22,061 nucleotides of DNA, taken from the NCBI GenBank assembly GCA_016870295.1, contig VGBY01000004.1, positions 1 to 22,061 on the forward strand. The letters are read 5' to 3'. This document shows positions 7,290 through 17,349 of this stretch, piece by piece. Made by a program: the position numbers and the translations under genes. Under the pieces are notes generated by a model, which made no database searches, was not told the origin of the DNA, and saw nothing but the letters and a program-made list of their open reading frames with translations. Source of the stretch: Actinomycetota bacterium (GTDB taxonomy: Bacteria; Actinomycetota; Acidimicrobiia; Acidimicrobiales; Ilumatobacteraceae). The stretch's first letter is position 1. Every line of letters starts with the position of its first letter.

Positions 7290-8948
7290 TTAGCGGCCGA
7301 CGTGGTCGCGCATGCGCTTCTGGATGAGTTCGCGCCGTTTCTGCAGGTCGCGATACGTCATGTGATTCACGTCGTTGCCGACCCCGAGCCCGGCCTTCAC
7401 GCTGTCGAGGTTGATCTCCACTTGCGTATGGTCGATGCCGAGTTCACGCCCGAGTCGCTCGCCGTGGCGCTGGGCGAACAGCATCGAGATCTGCGCAATT
7501 TCACCGAGCAGGTCGAGATCGGGTGCGAGTCGGGCGATGGCACCGTCGAGAAACACCATGTTCTTTACGTAGAGCATCAACTCTTTGGGCATCCGCGCGC
7601 CGTAGGCGAGCATCGCCTTCACGATGCGCTGCACTTCTTTGACGAGTTCCTCGCCTGAGAGCGTCGTGGGATCGATGGTCGGTTGGTCGAGGCGCAAATC
7701 CTTGATCACGGCGTCGATGTCGGTATCCATCGGCAACGCACCGAGGTCGCGCAACGCGGTGATCTGACCCTTCACGTCGTTGGTCGTGGCCGACAGCATC
7801 AGTCGCAAGAACGCCATGCGTCGGTTGCCGCTCAGTCGTCCGACGATGCCGAAGTCGAGCAGCGCGGTGCGACCGTCGCGCATCACGAAGAGGTTGCCAC
7901 CGTGCAGGTCGCCGTGGAATACGCCGTACAGCAACGCACCTTCCATGAACGCCACCATGCCCGTGCGGATCACCGCCTCGGTGTCGATGCCAGCATCCTT
8001 CATGCCGGCAACGTCGTCGAACTTGAACCCTTCGAGGCGCTCCATCACGATGATGCGACGCGTCACGAGTTCTGGGTGCGGTCGCGGAATGACGTAGCCG
8101 TCTTGTTTCAAGTCGGCGAGGATGCTCGCGATATCCAACATGTTCGCCGCCTCGAGGCGGAAGTCGAGTTCTTCGACGATCGTCTCGGCGAACAACTCGA
8201 CGAGGGCCGGCGGGTTGGCGAGTGCGGCAATCTTGATGCGGCCGACCAAGAACGGCGCAAGCCATGCCATCACCTTCAGGTCTTTGCGCACCAGCGTGCC
8301 AACCTGCGGTCGTTGCACCTTCACCACGACCGACTCGCCGGTGCGCAACACCGCGGCGTGCACCTGCGCAATCGAGGCGGCGGCAATCGGCGAGGTTTCA
8401 AACGATGTAAATACGTCTTCGATGCGCGCGCCGAGATCTTCCTCCACCACGCGACGAACATCGGTGAACGGCTCGGCCGGCACCTGGTCGCGACAACGTT
8501 TGAACTCCTCGACGAGTTCGGTGGGGAAGAGCCCTTCACCACTCGAGATGATTTGGGCGAGCTTGATGTAGGTCGAGCCGAGTCGTTCGATGGCCCGGCG
8601 CGCGCGCAACGACAAGTCGGCACGCGATGCCTCGGGGGAGGCGTACTTGTTGCGACGACGCTTCCACCACCACGGGCCGAGTGCCAGCCCGAGTCGCAAG
8701 ACCACTACGACCAATCGGGCCAGCGGTGGCACGCGTGGTGCGGTCATGAGCGACGGAAGTTCGGTGCGGGCCTGCGCGCGGATTCCTTCGACGAGGCCGC
8801 GCCAACGAATCTGGTCTTTCTGCAGCACCCACGGCGGTGTTGCGCTGAACGCCGCCCACTCGCGGTCGGAGGGTGCGAGCACCGACGGCGCGACAACGCG
8901 CGACGGGGAGACGGTGTTTTCCACCCTCGCAGTCTGCCGATGAACCAT
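7290..8948 (-). CDS. ABC1/UbiB family kinase-like protein (AarF)
   Basis: A 552-residue atypical protein-kinase-like protein of the UbiB/ADCK/ABC1 family, linked in other organisms to quinone biosynthesis and lipid metabolism. Motifs: KLAQ at 129-132 where the family usually has KxGQ, the Ala-rich nucleotide loop AAASIAQVH (189-197), Lys210 in VVVKVQRP, ELDFRLEA, the catalytic HGDLHGGN (345-352) and metal-binding DFG (365-367). A hydrophobic stretch lies near residues 75-95, and family members often carry two C-terminal helices. The start is unsure: ATG 8948 is 23 bp after the phosphatase gene, while GTG 8924 has a -10-like CAGACT 6 nt upstream. The open frame beyond is antisense noise. Confidence 0.9.
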   Translation of the reverse strand: MVHRQTARVENTVSPSRVVAPSVLAPSDREWAAFSATPPWVLQKDQIRWRGLVEGIRAQARTELPSLMTAPRVPPLARLVVVVLRLGLALGPWWWKRRRNKYASPEASRADLSLRARRAIERLGSTYIKLAQIISSGEGLFPTELVEEFKRCRDQVPAEPFTDVRRVVEEDLGARIEDVFTSFETSPIAAASIAQVHAAVLRTGESVVVKVQRPQVGTLVRKDLKVMAWLAPFLVGRIKIAALANPPALVELFAETIVEELDFRLEAANMLDIASILADLKQDGYVIPRPHPELVTRRIIVMERLEGFKFDDVAGMKDAGIDTEAVIRTGMVAFMEGALLYGVFHGDLHGGNLFVMRDGRTALLDFGIVGRLSGNRRMAFLRLMLSATTNDVKGQITALRDLGALPMDTDIDAVIKDLRLDQPTIDPTTLSGEELVKEVQRIVKAMLAYGARMPKELMLYVKNMVFLDGAIARLAPDLDLLGEIAQISMLFAQRHGERLGRELGIDHTQVEINLDSVKAGLGVGNDVNHMTYRDLQKRRELIQKRMRDHVGR

Positions 8949-8971
8949 GCCTGACGCTCGCGCCGAGTGAG

Positions 8972-9745
8972 TTATTGGGCTGTGAAGTTGCGCACTGCCT
9001 GCAGGATGTCGTCGGCCAGATGCGGCTGGCAGACGAGCAGGTCGGGTAGCCACGTGTCGCGCTCGTTGTAGACGAGCGGGGAGCCATCGATGCGACTGGT
9101 GTGCAGCCCAGCCGCCCGCGCAACTGCAATCGGTGCCGCGGAATCCCACTGGTACTGACCGCCGGCATGCAGATAGATGTCGACATTGCCGAGCACCACC
9201 GCCATGGTCTTGGCGCCGGCTGATCCGAGTCGCACGCCGTCGTACCCCAACTCACGCGCAACGAACGCCGCAACGGCGGGAGTGCGCGAACGTGACACGA
9301 CCATCAGTGGCGCGCGATCGACCTTCGGCGGTGCGGCAGGTGGTGGATTCGTTGCCAGTGTCAACCCGAGGCCAGGCAGACCAACTGCTGCCGCGGTGAG
9401 TTGACCCGTGTCGGGTCGACCTGGCTGTCGTTCCCACAGCGCGATGTGCACCGCCCAGTCGTCGCGATCACCCTCGCCGAACTCCGACGTGCCATCGAGC
9501 GGGTCGACGATCCACACGCGATCCGCCGACAAGCGCCGCGGATCGTCAGCACCTTCCTCGGAAAGAATCGCATCATCGGGTCGCTCGCGATGCAGCGTGT
9601 CGATGATGAAGCGATGGGCGAGCGCATCACCGGCGTCCATCATGTACCACGGCGAAGCATCCTCACGCAGCATGCGCGAGCGCAAGTCGAGCAGTCGCTC
9701 GCCGGTTTCGCGGGCGAGTCGCGTGGCGAGTTCGGCGTCGCTCAT
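8972..9745 (-). CDS. Inositol monophosphatase family protein, CysQ-like 3'(2'),5'-bisphosphate nucleotidase
   Basis: A 257-residue Mg2+-dependent, Li+-sensitive phosphatase family member. Metal-binding motifs are all present: SEEGADD (62-68), WIVDPLDGTSEF (78-89) and the late WDSAAPIAVARAAG (D201). The order and spacing match CysQ-type enzymes, which hydrolyse 3'-phosphoadenosine 5'-phosphate from sulfate assimilation, or inositol/fructose phosphates in Actinobacteria. Its ATG overlaps the stop of the two-TM gene (ATGA), so it is translated as part of the ettA row. No sulfate assimilation genes are in the window to fix the substrate. The family is certain, the substrate inferred. Confidence 0.9.
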   Translation of the reverse strand: MSDAELATRLARETGERLLDLRSRMLREDASPWYMMDAGDALAHRFIIDTLHRERPDDAILSEEGADDPRRLSADRVWIVDPLDGTSEFGEGDRDDWAVHIALWERQPGRPDTGQLTAAAVGLPGLGLTLATNPPPAAPPKVDRAPLMVVSRSRTPAVAAFVARELGYDGVRLGSAGAKTMAVVLGNVDIYLHAGGQYQWDSAAPIAVARAAGLHTSRIDGSPLVYNERDTWLPDLLVCQPHLADDILQAVRNFTAQ

Positions 9746-10061
9746 TCGGTGCGCCGACCGAGATCGATCGCGCGACGCACCAACTCGCGAACTGCGTGCT
9801 CGTCGGCACCAGCGTCGGTCAGCCTCCGGATGCCGTGCTCGAGAATCTCGGCATCAGCGTCGTCGAATTCTGTGAGGCGACGTTGTGCAGAGACGGTGCT
9901 GACCGCGAGCAACACGATTGCCGCTATCGCACTGATGATGCCGGCGGTGAGCACGGCATTGATGTTGTTGTCGGCGAGTGAGGCGACGATCATCCCGGCG
10001 ATGCCACCGACGAAGCACAGCGTGCACACCACACGGATGACGCGAATGGCGAGGGCGTTGC

Positions 10062-10065
<4 letters not shown>
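9742..10065 (-). CDS. Small two-TM protein of unknown function
   Basis: A 107-residue protein I do not recognise. Two hydrophobic helices are clear at about 9-31 and 37-59, joined by a short ADNNIN turn. They are followed by a charged soluble tail with EFDDADAEILEHGIRRLTDAGADEHAVRELVRRAI, probably helical and cytoplasmic. The ATG at 10065 overlaps the ettA stop (ATGA), and the stop overlaps the next start (ATGA). This double overlap shows it is a real gene, translated with its neighbours. The open frame upstream of 10065 is antisense/out-of-frame ettA and is excluded. No function can be assigned. Confidence 0.85.
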
Positions 10066-11741
<1,676 letters not shown>

Positions 11742-11749
11742 CGCCGTAC

Positions 11750-11759
11750 AACCTAGTTT
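11750..11759. promoter_or_regulatory. Divergent promoter: back-to-back -10 hexamers sharing TA
   Basis: The minus strand reads TAGGTT (11755 to 11750), 8 nt before the ettA GTG, consistent with a leaderless message. The plus strand reads TAGTTT (11754-11759), which could start the PuuD-like transcript with a leader of roughly 75-80 nt. The TA at 11754-11755 is common to both. Confidence 0.45.
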
Positions 11760-11832
11760 CCACTACCTTCTATGGGCGAGCGACGTTCGTCGCTTGACAT
11801 TCAAGTTAGTTACTCGCAACTCTTCACGACAC

Positions 11833-11837
11833 GGAGG
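11833..11837 (+). promoter_or_regulatory. Ribosome binding site deciding the PuuD-like start
   Basis: GGAGG lies 6 nt before the ATG at 11844 and selects it over the in-frame ATG at 11772, which has no such site and would add a charged 24-residue extension. Confidence 0.75.
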
Positions 11838-11843
11838 CCCTCG

Positions 11844-12599
11844 ATGGAACTCTTCTCAGGCGACTACTTCCTCAACTTCTTCATGCGTTACCTGCATGTG
11901 CTGGTGGGTATCGCATGGATCGGCTTGCTGTACTACTTCAACCTCGTGCAGGTGCCGGCACTCGCGTCGTACGGCGACGAGGCAAAGGCCCGCAATCTCA
12001 CGCTCGACAAACTGGCCCGCCGCGCCCTGTGGTGGTTCCGCTGGGCGGCGATCGCCACGCTCGGCACCGGCATCCTCATCACCGGACAGCCGGATTACTG
12101 GAGCAACTTCTACGGCAAACTTTCCACCGCCGGCATCGGTCATGATGCGGCGATCACCGTCGGCATGATTTATGCAATCACGATGGCGGCCAACGTGTGG
12201 ATGGTCATCTGGAAGAACCAGAAAGTCGTGCTGGCCAACGCAGTGAACGTGCTCGGTGGTGGACAAGCCGACCCGAATGCGGCGGCCGCGGGTCGTCGCG
12301 CGCTCCTTGCCTCGCGACAGAACCTGATTTTCTCCGTCTCGATGCTGTGGTTCATGGTCGGCTCGGCGCACTTCTATGGCTCGGCTTACGGCAACGCGAC
12401 GACTCAATCGGCGGTGAACTACACGATCATTGCCGTCGTCGTCGGCGCAATCCTCCAGTTGAACGCTCTCGGAAAACTCGGTGGCACGGCGGCAACCAAC
12501 AAGTTGCTGTGGCCTTACGAGTCGCACAAGAACGCGATGATCACGAGCGGCATCCTGTGGCTCTTCCTCTGGTTGCTCTCGGAGTTCATGTTCGCCTGA
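11844..12599 (+). CDS. PuuD-like membrane protein (urate oxidase N-terminal domain), no cytochrome domain
   Basis: A 251-residue integral membrane protein with about six hydrophobic helices. The FFMRYLHVLVGIAWIGLLYYF segment matches the membrane domain of the PuuD / urate hydroxylase family (Urate_ox_N). Full PuuD proteins carry a C-terminal cytochrome c domain that accepts electrons; here the protein ends after the last helix (WLFLWLLSEFMFA) and no CxxCH haem site exists. Histidines in or near helices are H18, H100, H176 and H228. Whether it oxidises urate is therefore doubtful; no other purine gene is in the window. It stands alone between ettA (divergent) and kgd. Family call fairly sure, function open. 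Confidence 0.78.
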   Translation: MELFSGDYFLNFFMRYLHVLVGIAWIGLLYYFNLVQVPALASYGDEAKARNLTLDKLARRALWWFRWAAIATLGTGILITGQPDYWSNFYGKLSTAGIGHDAAITVGMIYAITMAANVWMVIWKNQKVVLANAVNVLGGGQADPNAAAAGRRALLASRQNLIFSVSMLWFMVGSAHFYGSAYGNATTQSAVNYTIIAVVVGAILQLNALGKLGGTAATNKLLWPYESHKNAMITSGILWLFLWLLSEFMFA

Positions 12600-12652
12600 G
12601 CCCAGGCACTCCGCATTTCACCCGTCGTCGATTCGGCGGGCATGTCGATAAG

Positions 12653-12658
12653 TACGCT
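12653..12658 (+). promoter_or_regulatory. Putative -10 hexamer (TACGCT) of kgd, leaderless spacing
   Basis: TACGCT ends exactly 6 nt before the GTG at 12665, the spacing expected if transcription begins at the start codon. No ribosome site fits in between. Confidence 0.45.
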
Positions 12659-12664
12659 TGAGGC

Positions 12665-15600
12665 GTGAGTTCGCCCACGAGCACGCCGCCGAGCGCATCG
12701 GATGACGATTTCGGCACCAATTCTTGGCTCGTCGAGGAGATGTACGAGCGGTTCCGCGACAATCCGGCGGCAGTCGGCGCGGAGTGGCGCGAGTTCTTTG
12801 CCGACTACGTGCCCGGTGGCGTTGCCGGCAGTGCGCCGAGCGTGTCACGCGCCGTGCCGAAGGCGAAGTCGGCGGCAGTCGCTGCGAATGGTGCCGCCAC
12901 TCGAGACGATACGTTCCCCGTTCGACGACCGGCGAGCATCACACCGACGCAAGAAGCAGAGACGGTGGCACCGGCCGCGCTGACACCACCGGGTGAGCCC
13001 GAACCGATTCGTGGTGTCGGTGCGGCGATCGCAGCGAACATGGATCGCAGCCTCAGTGTGCCCACCGCCACGAGTATGCGCCAGATGCCGGCGAAGTTGC
13101 TCGAGGTCAACCGTCGCGTCATCAATGGCTATCGCGCGCGCACCGGACAATCGAAGGTCAGTTTCACGCACCTCATCGGCTTTGCCGTCGTGCGGGCAAT
13201 CGTCGACGCGGTGCCGAACATGAAGAACGTGTACGTTGCCGATGCAGACGGCAAGCCGCAGCTGCAGCGTCACGCCAACGTGAACATCGGTCTCGCTGTT
13301 GACGTCGACAAGGGCAACGGGCAGCGCACTCTCGTCGTTCCCGTATTGAAGGGTGCCGACACGCTCGACTTCATGGGTTTCGTGCGTGCCTACGAGGACA
13401 TCATTCGCAAGGTGCGCACCAACAAACTCACGGTCGACGACTTCCAGGGTGCCAACGTGAGCCTCACCAACCCGGGCACCATCGGCACGAATCAGAGCGT
13501 GCCGCGCCTGATGGTCGGCCAGGGCGTGATTGTCGGCGTGGGTTCGATCGACTACCCGGCGGAGTTTCAGGGCAGCGACGAACGGGCGCTCGTGCAACTC
13601 GGTGTGTCGAAGGTTGTCACCATCACGAGCACCTACGACCACCGCATCATCCAGGGTGCCGAGAGCGGCCTCTTCCTCAAATATCTGAACGAACTGTTGC
13701 TCGGCGAGCACGAGTTTTATGGGCGGATCTTCCGCAGCATCGGTGTGCCGTACGAGTCGGTGAAGTGGCGACAAGACAGCAACGATCTCGATGATGCCGA
13801 TCTACAGGCGCACAAACAGATGCAGGTCGCCACGCTCATTCGCGTGCATCGTGTGCGCGGTCACTTGATTGCGGATCTCGATCCGTTGCGTTGGAAGGCT
13901 CCGCGCATGCCGCGCGAACTCGACCCGCTCACGTACGGTCTCACGATTTGGGACCTCGACCGTGAGTTTGCCACCGGTGGTGTCGGTGGTGTACAGCGCT
14001 CAACGCTCGGCTCGCTGCTCGGTGTGCTGCGCGATGCGTATTGCCGCACGATTGGTGTGGAGTACATGCACATCCAGCACACCGACGAACAGCGCTGGGT
14101 GCAAGAACGCGTCGAGGGCCACGGAGTCGACGAATTCGTGCCGGACCCACTCGTCATCCTCGAACGTTTGAATGCCGCCGAGGCATTCGAGCGCTTCCTC
14201 GCCACCAAGTACGTCGGCACGAAACGTTTCGGTCTCGAGGGAGCGGAGTCCGCGATTCCAATCCTCGACATGATCCTCAATCTGGCGGCCGACACGGGGC
14301 TCGATGGTGCGGTGATTGGCATGGCGCATCGCGGACGTCTGAACGTGCTTGCCAATGTGGTGGGCAAGAGTCTCGAGCATCTGTTCGGCGAATTCGAAGG
14401 CCATGTCGACCCGCACGCCGTGCAGGGTTCGGGCGACGTGAAGTACCACCTTGGCGCCAATGGCAAGTTCCAGGCGCGCAGTGGTGCGCTGTTGCCGATC
14501 GAACTCGCCTCGAACCCGAGCCACTTGGAAACCGTCGACCCCATCGTGCTCGGCACTGTGCGCGCGATGCAAGACCAGATCGAACCGCCAGGTGCGTTCA
14601 GCGTGCTACCGCTGCTCATCCACGGCGATGCGGCATTCGCCGGCCAAGGTGTGGTCGCCGAGTGTCTCGCAATGAGCGACACGAGCGGTTACCGCGTCGG
14701 TGGCACCGTGCATCTCGTGATCAACAACCAGATCGGTTTCACCACTTCGCCGGAATACGCCCGTTCATCGCAGTATTGCACCGACATTGCGAAGTCGGTC
14801 GGTGCGCCGATCTTCCACGTGAATGGCGACGATCCCGAAGCTTGTGTGCGAGTGGCGAAGATGGCGTTTGACTACCGTCAGGCGTTCCATAAAGACGTCG
14901 TCATCGACATGGTGTGCTATCGCCGTCACGGTCACAACGAGGGTGACGACCCGAGTTACACGCAGCCCCTCATGTACAAGGCGATCGCCGAGCGGGCGAG
15001 CGTGCGCAAGTTGTATCTCGAGATGCTCGTCAAACGCGGCATCGTCAGCCCCGAGGATGCCGAGCGTGTGCTCGGCGACTACCAAGCCAAATTGCAGACC
15101 GCGCTCGACGACACCCGCGCACACGCCACTGCGGTGCCGAAAGTGTTGCCGCCACCCAAACCCGTGGGGGTGCGACCGCATGTGTCGACAGCCGTCGAAC
15201 GCGCGGCACTCGACCGCGTATTCACGGCGATGAACCGTTATCCCGACGGGTTCACCGTGCACCCGAAGTTGCTGCGTCAGTTCGAGGGCCGTACCGCGAT
15301 GTACGAGCGCGACGGCGAGGTCGACTGGGCGACTGCCGAGGCGCTCGCGTTCGGGTCGCTCGTGTTGGAAGGTATTCCCGTGCGACTCGCCGGCGAAGAC
15401 TGCCGACGCGGCACATTCAGCCAGCGTCACGCGGTGCTCGTCGACAACGTGAATGAGGCGAAGTACGCGCCACTCGCCAACCTCGGTTCTGGCACGGGGC
15501 GCTTTTGGGTGTACGACTCGCTGCTCTCGGAATATGCGGCACTCGGTTTTGAGTACGGCTACGCGCACGCCAATCCGGCTGCGCTCGTGATGTGGGAGGC

Positions 15601-16348
15601 CCAATTCGGGGACTTCGTCAATGGTGCGCAGATCATCATCGATCAGTACATCGTGGCGGCCGAAGACAAATGGGGTCAGCAGAACTCACTCGTGATGTTG
15701 CTGCCACACGGGCTTGAGGGCCAGGGCCCCGAGCACTCGTCGGCTCGCCTCGAACGCTTCCTGCAATTGTGCGCCGACGACAACATCCAGGTGGCTTACC
15801 CCACGACGGCGCGCCAGTACTTCCACATGCTGCGTCGCCAGGTGCGCCGCAACGTGCGCAAGCCGCTCGTGGTGATGACACCGAAGCAGCCGCTGCGCAT
15901 GAAGGAGAGCCGCTCCAAGATTGAAGAGTTGACGACGGGATCATTCGAAGAAGTGCTCGACGACCCATTCGTCGGCGATCGCGGTGCCGTGCGACGAGTG
16001 GTGCTGTGCACCGGCAAGGTGGCGTGGGATGCGATTAGTGAGCGCAACAAGCGCGGCGCGCCCGTTGCGATCGTGCGGGTGGAGCAGTTGTATCCGTTCC
16101 CGGGTGCGCAGATCAACGAGATACTTGCGCAGTATCCGAACGCCAAGGAAGTGCTGTGGTTGCAGGAAGAGCCCGACAACATGGGCGCCTGGAATTTCGT
16201 CGAGCATCGCATCTGGCGTGTGAAGGAGCGCGGTTACGACTTGCGCAACGTGACGCGGATTGGTTCGGGCAGCCCGGCTACTGGCTCGAAGGCGGTGCAT
16301 GACCAAGAGCTCGTCGATTTGATGAACGCAACCTTTGCCGCATGGTAG
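12665..16348 (+). CDS. kgd: Multifunctional 2-oxoglutarate metabolism enzyme (KGD; E1 with fused E2 domain)
   Basis: A 1227-residue actinobacterial-type fusion enzyme of the TCA cycle. It decarboxylates 2-oxoglutarate with thiamine diphosphate and supports 2-oxoglutarate dehydrogenase activity with lipoyl-E2 and E3 partners. Residues ~15-55 are the OdhA/KGD N-terminal segment (NSWLVEEMYERFRDNP). A Pro/Ala-rich linker follows to ~125. The E2-type acyltransferase domain covers ~130-350 and ends with TYDHRIIQGAESG (H326). The E1 part begins ~380 (HRVRGHLIADLDPL) and contains VIGMAHRGRLNVLANV, HGDAAFAGQG (653-662), VINNQIGFTT and CYRRHGHNEGDDPS. There is no lipoyl domain. The GTG start is preceded by a leaderless-type -10; the 3' end overlaps the next gene by 7 nt. 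Confidence 0.96.
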   Translation: MSSPTSTPPSASDDDFGTNSWLVEEMYERFRDNPAAVGAEWREFFADYVPGGVAGSAPSVSRAVPKAKSAAVAANGAATRDDTFPVRRPASITPTQEAETVAPAALTPPGEPEPIRGVGAAIAANMDRSLSVPTATSMRQMPAKLLEVNRRVINGYRARTGQSKVSFTHLIGFAVVRAIVDAVPNMKNVYVADADGKPQLQRHANVNIGLAVDVDKGNGQRTLVVPVLKGADTLDFMGFVRAYEDIIRKVRTNKLTVDDFQGANVSLTNPGTIGTNQSVPRLMVGQGVIVGVGSIDYPAEFQGSDERALVQLGVSKVVTITSTYDHRIIQGAESGLFLKYLNELLLGEHEFYGRIFRSIGVPYESVKWRQDSNDLDDADLQAHKQMQVATLIRVHRVRGHLIADLDPLRWKAPRMPRELDPLTYGLTIWDLDREFATGGVGGVQRSTLGSLLGVLRDAYCRTIGVEYMHIQHTDEQRWVQERVEGHGVDEFVPDPLVILERLNAAEAFERFLATKYVGTKRFGLEGAESAIPILDMILNLAADTGLDGAVIGMAHRGRLNVLANVVGKSLEHLFGEFEGHVDPHAVQGSGDVKYHLGANGKFQARSGALLPIELASNPSHLETVDPIVLGTVRAMQDQIEPPGAFSVLPLLIHGDAAFAGQGVVAECLAMSDTSGYRVGGTVHLVINNQIGFTTSPEYARSSQYCTDIAKSVGAPIFHVNGDDPEACVRVAKMAFDYRQAFHKDVVIDMVCYRRHGHNEGDDPSYTQPLMYKAIAERASVRKLYLEMLVKRGIVSPEDAERVLGDYQAKLQTALDDTRAHATAVPKVLPPPKPVGVRPHVSTAVERAALDRVFTAMNRYPDGFTVHPKLLRQFEGRTAMYERDGEVDWATAEALAFGSLVLEGIPVRLAGEDCRRGTFSQRHAVLVDNVNEAKYAPLANLGSGTGRFWVYDSLLSEYAALGFEYGYAHANPAALVMWEAQFGDFVNGAQIIIDQYIVAAEDKWGQQNSLVMLLPHGLEGQGPEHSSARLERFLQLCADDNIQVAYPTTARQYFHMLRRQVRRNVRKPLVVMTPKQPLRMKESRSKIEELTTGSFEEVLDDPFVGDRGAVRRVVLCTGKVAWDAISERNKRGAPVAIVRVEQLYPFPGAQINEILAQYPNAKEVLWLQEEPDNMGAWNFVEHRIWRVKERGYDLRNVTRIGSGSPATGSKAVHDQELVDLMNATFAAW

Positions 16349-17349
16349 CCACGAAGTCGAAGGTCGACGCCCGGTCGGTGCCAACACACGTGATCGTGGA
16401 TGGCAGCAACCTTGCGACCGAGGGTCGCAGCACACCAAGCCTCAAGCAGCTCAACGAGGCCGTGCTTGCGTTCATGAAAGAGTTCCCGAAGGCGCAGGTC
16501 ACGGTGGTGGTGGATGCGAGTTTTGGTCATCGCATCGACAAAAAAGAAGCAGGGGAGTTCTCCGAGGCGATTGCCAACGGCGAACTGGTCACGCCACCCG
16601 CGGGTGCCGTCGGGCGTGGTGACGGCTTTGTGTTGATGATCGCCGACAAGGTGAATGCCACCGTCTTGTCGAACGACAGCTACCAGGAATTCCACGATCA
16701 CTACAAGTGGCTCTTTGACGCTGGTCGCCTGATGGGTGGCAAACCCGTTCCGCACGTGGGATGGATATTCGTCGATCGCCTGCCCGTGCGGGCAAAGACC
16801 GACTCGCCGCCGCGTCGCGGCGTGCCGAACAAGACCGCGCCGATTCCGCGACCGTCACGCCCGCCGGCGGCGACGCGACCGCCGGCGGCAACGCGCGCGC
16901 CCGCACCGCCGCGGGCGCTGCCCAAAGCCGACACCGCCACACCTTCGGCCGTCAACTCACCCGAGCGGTATGACGCATTCGTCGCCAAGTTCGGAGTCGG
17001 CGCGCGAGTGAAGGGTGCGGTCGAATCATTTGCGTCGCACGGCGCCTATGTGCGTATCGGCGACGTGGCCGGCTATCTGCCGCTACGCCTGATGAAGTCA
17101 CCGGCACCACGCACACCGCGCGAGCACGTGAAGATCGGCGAACAACTCGCGCTCACCGTCAGTGGTTTCAACCCCGGTCGCCGCAGCATCGAAGTCAGCC
17201 TGTTGCCCGTTGAGAAATCGGCGGCTACAAAACCCGCAAAGGGTGGCAGGGCTGGTGGGCGAGCCACGCCGAAGTCAAGCGAGGCTTCGCGACCGTCGGC
17301 GAAGTCGCGTGCCGCGCGTGTGCTCAGGCGCCGCCGTCGTCCGGACTGA
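16342..17349 (+). CDS. Regnase-like NYN/PIN ribonuclease fused to an S1 RNA-binding domain
   Basis: A 335-residue protein with two domains. Residues ~14-148 match the Zc3h12a/Regnase-type NYN nuclease: HVIVDGSNLATEG (D20, N23), VVVDASF (D58), GRGDGFVLMIADKVNATVLSNDSYQEF (D94, D112) and HVGWIFVDR. All expected acidic metal-binding positions are present, so cleavage of RNA is likely. A Pro/Ala linker (~160-203) with a PPAATR repeat leads to an S1-like OB fold (~217-290, GARVKGAVESFASHGAYVRIGDVAGYLP), which binds RNA. A basic Lys/Arg tail follows. The ATG at 16342 overlaps the kgd stop by 7 nt. It converges with an MFS gene, sharing 26 bp. Target RNA unknown. Confidence 0.85.
   Translation: MVATKSKVDARSVPTHVIVDGSNLATEGRSTPSLKQLNEAVLAFMKEFPKAQVTVVVDASFGHRIDKKEAGEFSEAIANGELVTPPAGAVGRGDGFVLMIADKVNATVLSNDSYQEFHDHYKWLFDAGRLMGGKPVPHVGWIFVDRLPVRAKTDSPPRRGVPNKTAPIPRPSRPPAATRPPAATRAPAPPRALPKADTATPSAVNSPERYDAFVAKFGVGARVKGAVESFASHGAYVRIGDVAGYLPLRLMKSPAPRTPREHVKIGEQLALTVSGFNPGRRSIEVSLLPVEKSAATKPAKGGRAGGRATPKSSEASRPSAKSRAARVLRRRRRPD
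16861..16896 (+). repeat. Two 18-bp tandem repeats in the NYN-S1 linker
   Basis: Two adjacent 18-bp units (16861-16878, 16879-16896) differ at two positions and encode PPAATR twice in the interdomain linker. They keep the frame and probably reflect replication slippage in a flexible region. Confidence 0.7.

Noticed and set aside
7683..8954. 423-codon open frame on + opposite the UbiB-like gene
   Set aside because: Antisense shadow; no recognisable motifs, and the minus frame has all kinase-like motifs.
11794..11799. Perfect TTGACA upstream of the PuuD-like gene, with a CTTG-N5-CAAG inverted repeat
   Set aside because: No -10-like hexamer lies 16-19 bp downstream, and the start would fall almost on the ribosome site; left as a possible operator at most.
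12845..13774. 309-codon open frame on - opposite kgd
   Set aside because: Antisense to the conserved E2 domain; His/Val/Arg-rich noise.
14041..14871. 276-codon open frame on + inside kgd in another frame
   Set aside because: Arg/Cys-rich shadow of the E1 domain.
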